DNA from: Oxyruncus cristatus
Lineage: Eukaryota; Chordata; Aves; Passeriformes; Cotingidae
Assembly (NCBI GenBank): GCA_013399855.1
Contig: VXAY01006780.1
Coordinates: 2,125,833 to 2,189,832, forward strand
Direction of reading: 5' to 3'
DNA length: 64,000 bases
In this document: positions 56,361-64,000 of the stretch, one piece after another
Layout: every line of letters begins with the position of its first letter
Numbering within the stretch: position 1 is the stretch's first letter
Made by a program: the position numbers and the translations under genes
Notes under the pieces: generated by a model
The model's database searches: none
Seen by the model: the letters and a program-made list of their open reading frames with translations, nothing else
What the model was told of the DNA's origin: nothing

Positions 56361-58506
56361 CTGAAAAAACACCACAAACATTGCTACAATATCATCCATG
56401 GGGTTGTTCCTTAGGCATTACTGCTAGTCCTGGTTAATGCCACCAAGTTTCTCAGTTAAGAGCCAAACTATGCAGACTGCAGATCTGGCATAGGCATTGC
56501 TGTTGGTTTAAAGGTATTAAAAGTTATTTAAATGAGGGCTGATCTCCCAGAAAACTTATTTGACCACTCTAAGGATCCAGTAACAATAAGAAACATTGCC
56601 AAATCTGTAAAAATTAAAGGCCACATGCATCAAACTCAAGAAGCAAAAATAATTATGTTGCCCTACGTAAAAAGAAAAAACAAACAAAAGAAGCCACTAA
56701 CAAACCAACTATAGAATGTGCAAACTTTGACTCGAAGAAACAAAAATATTTTAGTCTGAATTAGAAGAAAAGTGAGGAAGAAACTACTCCAGTCTTGACA
56801 GTGAGAAATGGGATGAGCCTAGTTACAACTAGCACAGATTTTCCTTGCAGGAAAGGCATCATTTGACTTAAGGGAGTTTAATCTACTCGTTCCTGAGGGA
56901 AAAAAAAAAAAAGGGAAAAAAAGGAAAACAACAACAGCCACGACAAAAAACAAACACAAAAAGCACAACCTCCTCACAGCAACAGTACTAAGCTGCTGTT
57001 TTAGTAACGGGCAAGCAACATTCAAGGTATATTTAGGTGATTCTGCTCAAATTACATCCATTTTATTCCCTATTAACAGAAAGCTGTGACCCAGCACCAC
57101 CAAGGGAAAAGTTAATTAATAATATAAATCTGTGGCAGCAGTGGATCACCATCTATCCATAGAAAGGTGAAGACTGATATTTGCATGTTTTCAATGTGCC
57201 TAAACCACAGGGGAGGCACTTTTATCTAAATAAAAGATAATTGGGTTAACTCTGTAGATCCTTTCACCCTAAGTGGACCTTTGTGCTTCCTAAATTTGGG
57301 TCTAATAGGCCCAGGGTCCTACAAGATTTCCAAAATCAAGCATTGCAAGCCAGGCCTTTCCCTTCTATAAAATACATCTGCCCTTCCCTTCTAGCTCATC
57401 AGAACGTTTATTAATTAAGTAGACCTTTTTAATTCCTACATAACACCTACAGACTACCTCATCTCTATTCCTCTCATTTACTTCTGCCATTCCCTCTTTT
57501 GGAATAACTTGTTTTTCTGAGATACTGAACTTCTTTCTCTCCCCTCAAAAGTGGTCCTTGAAATAATTCTTTCCTACTTATTTTTCAGCTTTATTAATTA
57601 TCCCATACCTCCTGAAACAAAAAGCCATGCTTGTAATAGAATCTAGAGCAGGAATCTCTAGTTTCTGCTATCCTGTGGGTAACAATATTAAACAAGGAGG
57701 AGGTTTCAGGGGATGATAAAGCTGGTTTGGTCACTCCCCAGCTTTTCACCTTCTGCCTCTGCCCATGCAACACTGAGGGTCTCTATAGTGAGATGCCAGC
57801 TGGAAGCATATGGTGAAAATCACTCAAAAATCCCACTATCCTTCTGCACTACCCACGATGAAGATAAATAGCACCAACACAAACCACCCACTCCTGGCCA
57901 CAGAGACGCTGATAGAACCCAGCCAGCGAAGCACAGCCCTTTATACAACTTGCTTTAAATCAGAACACATCTCAGCAGCGCCCTTCCGTCCCCAGAAACG
58001 CGAACGCTGAATGAAGAAATTAATCTGTTGCAGCAACACCCGTCTGTAACCCCGCAGTTCCACTCACCCTGGGCAGGAGGTGCTTTTACTCCTCACAGTC
58101 CCTCATCCCCCCCATAACTCACACACGCCGCTCTCAGATCCCACTCACACACTTCACACCCCCGGCCTTCTCAGAGACCCCAGAATAAGCTGTCGCTGAG
58201 GGACTGGCGCCCAGGGCTCCCTGCGAGTCCCCCCGAGCTGCTGCCACCCGCCAGCGGACCCTGCTCCCCTCAGCCTCCAGCCCCCTTCACCCCTCAGCCC
58301 CACTCGGCTCCCTCAGCGCCCTCACTCCCCTCAGCCACCTCAGCCGTCCCAGCGCTGTCAGCCGCCCTCGCGTCCCTCAGCCCCACTCAACCCTCAGCTC
58401 AGCTCAGCTCAGCTCAGCTCAGCTCAGCTCAGCTCAGCTCAGCTCAGCTCAGCTCAGCCGGTCCGGTCCGGTCCCGTCCCGTCCGTTCCCGCCCTCGCTC
58501 CCTCAC
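56361..58506 (-). other. ALG6 5' untranslated intron
   Basis: Lies between the exon carrying the ATG and the probable first exon in the CpG island. Base composition shifts from AT-rich to CpG-rich at about 58.1 kb. Short A-rich run at 56900-56940. Confidence 0.55.
58395..58458 (-). repeat. (AGCTC)n pentanucleotide array
   Basis: About 13 uninterrupted copies of a five-base unit (CAGCT on the plus strand), each carrying the palindrome AGCT. It begins about 50 bp inside the probable first intron of ALG6 and is followed by GGTCC/GTCCC-type short repeats (58459-58490). Confidence 0.97.
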
Positions 58507-58560
58507 CGGCTCGGCCGCCACGCGCGCTTCCGCCTGTGAGGCGCCTTCCGGGCGGGCTGT
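58507..58560 (-). other. ALG6: Probable noncoding first exon of ALG6
   Basis: A good donor, GAGCCG|GTGAGG on the minus strand, ends at 58507 in the CpG island, just downstream of the NRF1, GC-box and ETS motifs. The 5' limit given is approximate. Confidence 0.5.
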
Positions 58561-58571
58561 GCGCATGCGCG
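58560..58571. promoter_or_regulatory. NRF1 site
   Basis: TGCGCATGCGCG matches the palindromic NRF1 consensus. It lies about 50-60 bp upstream of the proposed ALG6 first-exon donor. Confidence 0.7.
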
Positions 58572-58604
58572 GGACGGGAGTGTGGGCGTCCGTCATGGAT
58601 GCGC

Positions 58605-58973
58605 GGGGGGATGGAGAGCCAGAGCCCTGGGAGAGCTGGGGGTGTTCCCCTGGAGCGGAGGAGGCTCCGGGGAGACCTTCGACCCCCTTCCAGTGCCTAA
58701 AGGGCTCCAGAAGAGCTGGAGAGGGACAGGACAGCGGGGAATGGCTTCCCGCTGCCAGAGGGCAGGGTTAGGTGGGATGTTAGGAAGGAATTCTTGTTCA
58801 CGAGGGTGGTGAGGAGGTGGGATGGAATTCTCAGAGAAGCTGTGGCTGCTCCATTCCAGGCCAGGTTGGACAGGACAGGGATAGTGGAAGGTGTCCCTGC
58901 CCATGGCAGGGGGTGGGACTGGGTGAGCTTTAAGGTCCCTTCCAACCCAAACCATTCCATGATTCCGTGGCTC
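58605..58973 (+). mobile_element. CR1-type LINE 3' portion next to the ALG6 promoter
   Basis: Longer than the other copies: gagcggaggaggctccgggg, gctggagagggacaggacag, gccaggttggacaggacagg, ending ccattccatgattccgtgg. Its 5' truncation point is within about 35 bp of the NRF1 site. Confidence 0.9.
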
Positions 58974-59178
58974 ACATCTCCACATGTAGTGCTCACATCT
59001 CCACGGCAGCAGTTCTGGGAAGCAGGAGGATACTCTAATGGGTGTTGCTGATGAAAAGCACAGTCCCAGCACACGGGAAGAAAAGTTTTTTATTCAGGCG
59101 ATGAATCTGAGTGTGGGTTCTTTTTCACAGCTGAGGACTTGTTCTTCAACACACCAGGTCACTGGGAAGAAGCTCCTC

Positions 59179-59262
59179 AGCTCGTCCCACCCCTTGCCAT
59201 GGGCAGGGACACCTTCCTCCAGACCAGGTTGCTCCAAGGCCTGTCCAACTTGGCCTTTCCTT
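59179..59262 (-). mobile_element. CR1 fragment
   Basis: gccatgggcagggacacctt, ccaggttgctccaaggcctg and tgtccaacttggccttt: a short reverse-orientation piece of a CR1 tail, about 200 bp from the previous copy. Confidence 0.8.
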
Positions 59263-60379
59263 CTGTCTGTGTGTCTAACTGAAACTGAATAGAAAACTGA
59301 TTATTTTTAAAACTAACACCACATACTGAGGTTTTCATTGCCAGACCTTCCATATGAGCTGCCAGCAGTGCTCTCCTCAAACTGGAATCCCAGGACTGAA
59401 AGTTGTGATGTGTTTAAACACAAATGCTACCAAATGTGGTCAAGAAGTGTCTCATTACTTGTAATAGAAATGTTGAAGTAACCAGAAATTATGGTAAACT
59501 AAGTGATAATTAATTTTTTTGAAGCACATGATTTTTAAAAAAATAAGTAAGTACTATGAATATAGTATTCCATAACACCAGGTTTTCTTTCTTGATGTTC
59601 TTCCAGTGCAATAATATCTAGAATACTAATTTTCACTATCCCAACCATTTTTGAGTGTAAATTGCTTGGACATCCTGGTCCCTCCTACACCTGCCATAAT
59701 TTCTTGTGGTCACTTGTGGTATTACCTCAGGTGGGACAGTGTGAAAAGACTGAAAAGTCTGAGATCTTAAACTGATAAAGGTAAAAATAACACCTGTCTG
59801 CTGTTTTACCAAGGCTTTTGGAGCCATAATCCTGGGGAAAATAGCAGATTATGCCCATCAAATTTTACACAGTTTATCTAATCTGTTGTACTCCATCAGT
59901 AATTCTGCTGCTCAGTAAAATGCTTCTATTTCAGGATATTGGCAGGATTTTAAGGAATGTCTGGAGATCACAACTCTGTAAAATAAGCATAATCCTAAAA
60001 ACTCGTCAACTGCAAAGTAGCTTGGAATACGGAGTTACACCTCCTGAACCCACCGCTGCTGGAGCTGGTGTACGACACCAAAAACACACGACGCAAAGTT
60101 AATTCCCAGCCTAAACCCAGGGAAGAATCAGCAGGGCAGGTTCCTATTTCAGTCCTCCTCTCTCAGCCCCTCTCGCCTTTCCTTCTACTCTTCCCTCCAG
60201 GATTTTCTATGCCCAGAATTACCCAAACGGCGAGGCCGAGGAGCACAGCATCGCTGGGTCACCCCCCGTCTGTGAGCGTTGCGTATGGGCTCCTACCACA
60301 AAAAAATTAGGAAGTTTTCCTGTTTTACCTTGCAGGTTATTCCTAATTAGTTTCTGGAGCTGAAATGGGCGAGCAGGAG
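59263..60379. other. ALG6-FOXD3 interval, proximal part
   Basis: AT-rich intergenic sequence. No exon, RNA gene or repeat family recognised. Confidence 0.45.
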
Positions 60380-61040
60380 CCCACGGCCTCACATTCAAGT
60401 GCATTATTTCAATTAGCTGAGCGCTCTTTGTTGCAAGGTGAAATCATTCACTCCTCGGGAAAGCTTTTTTATTGAATGCTTTCTAAATACTGGCATTGGG
60501 CACGTCGCCTGGAATTGAGTCTCTGTCACTAGTGTTTCTGCGGTGACTTTGACCGGATCAATGACTGGAAAAGGCATTAAGGACGCATTGATACCGCGGG
60601 GTAGGAGACGAGCGGAGTTTGGTGCTCAGGAGTAAAGAGAAACCGATAATGAGCAGATAAACGGCTTTTCTTAACCCTTGGCGTTCTCGGGAGGCTTCGG
60701 CAGCTCCGCTGCTTCTTCTCCTCCACCCCGGCTCTCAGGCTTGATGTAAAGCCGAGCGGTGGCAAGGCAAATATCTCCCGGGTATTCCATAAATTTAGAG
60801 TGAAATGCGGTCAGGATAATGAGAAAGTCTTTCCTGGGGCAGGCGGGGGGAAGAGCCTGCGGCCATAAAAAGTTCCAGCTCGTCAAGGATTTCGTTTCTG
60901 AGCGTAGCCGTGATACAGGAGCGAGCGGGGAAACAAACTCTGGAGACGTTTACAATTGCAGATTCACAATCTGACCTTTTATCCCGACACCAGAACATCG
61001 GCCGTGATTTAGCGGGAACAGAGCCGGGCGCTGGGAGCCA
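60380..61040. promoter_or_regulatory. Candidate conserved regulatory block
   Basis: Non-repetitive, mixed-composition sequence without coding potential but dense in developmental factor motifs: CAATTAG (60410-60416, homeodomain) ten bases before CTTTGTTG (60426-60433, Sox), and further AT-rich cores (ccataaatttagag near 60786). Its place between ALG6 and the expected FOXD3 makes a FOXD3 enhancer plausible. Conservation was not tested. Confidence 0.35.
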
Positions 61041-61489
61041 CGCACTGACAGCCTGCTGCAGCCTCGGCTCTTTCCTATCCTTTCCCGAGCAAATACAGGA
61101 ATAAACATGTTTGAAAACACATCCGGGGAGATGGAAATATTTTATTTTATTCTCCTGAAATACTAGGACTTGATAAATTAACTGGAAATTATTGAGGGTT
61201 TGGGTTGTTTTCTTAAGTCCCTGCGATTCTCTGGACGCTGAGGGACACGGAGGTCCCCGCCCGATCCGGGGACTCTCAGCCCGGGGGATGCTCCGAGCCC
61301 TCGGTAAAGCAGAGAGAGATACTCCACCGCTTCATGGAGAGGAGAGATTGGGCCGTTTCCCTGTGTCCCCGTATTTCCCATTTTGCTGAACCTCGAGAAA
61401 CCCGGGATTTTATTGCACCTGGAGTTCAAGGACGCTCCCTCTCACACTTCGCCGTCTTAAATAAAGTCGCGCAGTGCCCGCTTCCTCAG

Positions 61490-61730
61490 CTTGCTTACCA
61501 AATCCTGGATTAATAAAGTTTACTTAGTTATTTAAATAGATTAAATGTCACATTTTAAATGGAAGGAGAAGGTTCTACCTTCCTGACCTATTTTTCATTT
61601 CTGATTTAGAAAAAGGCAAGATTAGCATGGATATTGCATTTTCAAGGACCTCGCCACTATTAAATAGACTGTTAAGTGCATTTTATGGCTGAAGAGTCTG
61701 TTCCCAGTTCAGTCTGGAAGACGTGCTAAG
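61490..61730. promoter_or_regulatory. Candidate enhancer with paired POU-like motifs
   Basis: AT-rich block between CpG-rich stretches, with GGATTA (bicoid/OTX core, about 61507), ATTAGCAT (61621-61628) and ATATTGCAT (61631-61639), two octamer-like POU half motifs two bases apart. Inference only. Confidence 0.3.
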
Positions 61731-61889
61731 TTCATCTCTGCCTGCTACATTGAACATTCACTGACTAAAATACTTCCTGTGGATGTAATACCCATGCTCT
61801 GTATCTTTTAAGTACATAACGCTTTATGTTTTAGCACTGGTAACACGTAATTCAATAAAAGCCCCCGAAATAGAAGTGTTGTCTCCCAC

Positions 61890-64000
61890 GAAAACTACAC
61901 GCAGGTGTTTGGCCAGTTGCAGCGATTCCCGGCTCGGGAAAAAGGCATGGCGGTGGGTAGGGAGGCTTCGGGGAGGGATGACAGCGATGCTCGCGCTCCG
62001 GGCGGGGGTTTAAGCGGGCGCGCATCAGTCGCCGCCCCGCGGGATGCCCGTTCCCGTGCCCAGATCCGCGGGGATGGGCAGCGCAACTTGCGCGCGGAGC
62101 TCGCTGTGATTTCTCACCCTCTGCCTTCTAACACCAATAAATTCCCCCTCGGAATGGCGAGGCTGTTTTTCCGCCTCCCGGGTCTGGCTGACCCCCCGGA
62201 GCAGCGGGCCCTGAGTGCGCCTCGGACACGAGGAAGAGTCCACAAAACTGGCCCAGCTGCCCCAGAAGGCAAAATCCCATCGAATTCCCTCGGGAACTGC
62301 CCCCCTGCCCCGCACCCGCAGACGGGAGAAAAAATCTCCACCCCACCAAAAGCAAGTCCTTGTGTCTTTCCCCGAGTGGGAGACCCCTGAGGGCCCAATG
62401 AAGGACGAGGGATCGCACTTCCCAAAGAGAAATATTGGACACCCTTCCTTTGTTTCTGACCCAGGACACGGAGACGGGGCAGGTGGGATGGGGAGCGGGG
62501 GAACCGCATCCCCAGAGCCGGGGGGAGCGCTCGGAGTCGGGCAGCGCTGGGATGTGCGGGGGGTGCGCGGTTAAACGCCCCCGGTACCGCCGGCGCGGCC
62601 CCAAACCAGTGGCTCTCGAGGAACAGGGAGCCGTGTCCCAAAGGGGTTCGATGTCCCCGGTGGATGATTTTCTCCGGCCACCTCCCTGTGGGACAGACCG
62701 AGTAGAAAGGTGTCCGATGAGCATCGCTCCTTTGGTGCCCCCGGAGCGCTCCCGACAGTGTTTCCTCCGGGAAACCCAGCCACAGTTCTGCCCTCCCGCA
62801 GCTCCAGAGCCGGGTCTCCGACCGCTACCCCGCCGGGAACGCGGCTGTGCCGAGCCGGGAGGCTGGGGAGAAGGGGGGATACCCTCAACGCTGAGGCTCC
62901 TTACAGAGGAACAACGTCCAAGCGCGACAAATACACAATATCCGCAAAAGATCTTTCCCTCCGTTTTCCAACGCTCGCCGCAGCCTTTCAACACCCATTA
63001 GCCCGTAACTTTGAGCCCCGCGCTCTGCCCAGGGTCAGACCATGGTGCTATAATTAGGCGGTGTTGGGAGACGGTAGAGCGGAGTGGAGGGGGAAAAGGG
63101 GGCGCAACTCCCGCGGCCCCGCAGGGAAAGCGAGAGTTCCTCGGGAGCCCCCCATCAACCGAGGAAATGGCCCTGAGGAGCCCATCTCGTCCCTTTTTCA
63201 ACCAACGTGATGGTTTAGAGGATTAGGGCCAGGTCCTATTGTATATTCCTGCTCCGGACGGAGGGAGCGGCGGGGCCGTAATTGTAATAAATAAGCGGGG
63301 AGGGTATCAGCGGGGTGGGGGTGGCTCTGGGTAAACTCTCCGGGCTGCGAGGAGGGTCATTTTCGCGGTGTTTCGGATCTAGTTACTTCCAACACACCCC
63401 AGGGACAGACGTGACACGACTTACACTAATGGGCATCTGTCACCGGCCGTGTCAAGTTGTGCCATATGCGTCGGACAAGTTTGTGGAAGGGAAAAGCAGA
63501 GAAAGAACAAGGAAAAGAGTTTCTGTGGTCTGGCTGAGGCCCGTTGCTGAGGAAAGTTATCCAGAACATGGTTCTCCCGGCTGCCCCCGGCCCGCCGCTC
63601 CCGGTCCGGCTGTGGGGGCTGCGCCCATTCCTCTGGTCAGCACCGTGCTGGAAAGCCCCTCCCGTCCTGGCTGCAAGCCCTCCCCTATTTGGGGACCGAC
63701 TTCTGGCACCCCCGGGACCGCAAAGCCCGGCCGGTAGCTTTGTGCCGATTCGGTGCCGTCCCGGGCGGCTGCGGACACAGGGAGTGCTCCCGGACCTCTG
63801 AAGCGCTCCCGGCTCCCCGGGGTGCTCCTGGCCCCGGGGGCTGTGGGGGTGATCTCAACCCCTAGTGATGCTCCGGGCTCCGGGGGATGCGGGATGCTCC
63901 CAGTCCCGGGGGTGCTCCCGGCCCCGGCGGGGCGCACTCGTTCCCCGCGGGCGCAGCGGGACCTGCCGCGCCCCCCGCAGGCCCCGGTGCGCCACTGCAG
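61890..64000. other. CpG-rich tract without a recognised gene
   Basis: About 2.1 kb of CpG-rich sequence continuing to the right edge. Long frames here (for example 62128-62994 minus, 288 codons) reflect high GC and lack domains. No forkhead signature (KPPYSYIALI type) occurs. Homeodomain-like TAATTAGG (63051-63058) and GTAATTG (63278-63284) lie in it. It may be an island on the 3' side of FOXD3. Confidence 0.5.

Larger units (their letters stand above)
58090..58620. promoter_or_regulatory. CpG-island promoter of ALG6
   Basis: GC- and CpG-rich block without a TATA box. It holds a perfect NRF1 palindrome at 58560-58571, an ETS-type CTTCCGGG at 58545-58552 and a GC box GGGCGG at about 58550-58555, a combination usual for housekeeping genes. 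Confidence 0.75.

Noticed and set aside
62128..62994. 288-codon minus-strand frame near the right edge
   Set aside because: GC-rich sequence without stops in several frames at once; no domain, and no forkhead residues, so not FOXD3.
63557..63937. Right-edge minus frame considered as the FOXD3 C-terminus
   Set aside because: Pro/Gly/Ala-rich from base composition only; nothing specific to FOXD3 could be recognised.

Overview
This is vertebrate nuclear DNA, most likely from a bird. Nine copies or fragments of CR1-type LINE 3' ends (dispersed, short, both orientations) are the only abundant interspersed repeat, which is typical of avian genomes; introns are short (about 0.1-7 kb); and coding exons are small, split by GT-AG introns and set in AT-rich intron sequence with CpG islands at promoters. 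The gene order EFCAB7 - ITGB3BP - ALG6 is that of human 1p31.3, read in the opposite direction. By that synteny FOXD3 should lie beyond the right edge; no forkhead coding sequence is present here.

Layout. 1-16.7 kb: EFCAB7 on the minus strand, 11 coding exons (568 codons); its last coding exon, about 60 residues by comparison with the remembered human protein, lies off the left edge. 16.5-17.1 kb: a CpG island shared head-to-head by EFCAB7 (minus) and ITGB3BP/CENPR (plus), with a near-perfect E2F site, flanked by four CR1 copies and followed by a 17-unit, 15-bp minisatellite. 16.8-37.6 kb: ITGB3BP on the plus strand, eight coding exons joining in frame to 275 codons, the first contributing only five coding bases. 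37.6-41.2 kb: intergenic. 41.2-58.6 kb: ALG6 on the minus strand, 14 coding exons joining in frame to exactly 507 residues, the length I recall for the human enzyme, plus a probable noncoding first exon in a second CpG island with NRF1, ETS and GC-box motifs and an (AGCTC)n array. 58.6-64 kb: the ALG6-FOXD3 interval: CR1 pieces, candidate conserved regulatory blocks with Sox/homeobox/POU motifs, and a CpG-rich tract without a recognisable gene.

The three genes do not form one pathway: EFCAB7 acts in ciliary Hedgehog signalling, ITGB3BP (CENP-R) in the centromeric CCAN complex and as a nuclear receptor cofactor, ALG6 in assembly of the lipid-linked oligosaccharide for N-glycosylation. The most unusual thing read from the sequence is ALG6 splicing: three of its 13 coding introns are non-canonical, including a minor-class (U12-type) intron with a textbook U12 donor and branch site that must end in AT, not AG or AC, to give the full-length protein. 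No previously undescribed multi-gene system was found.
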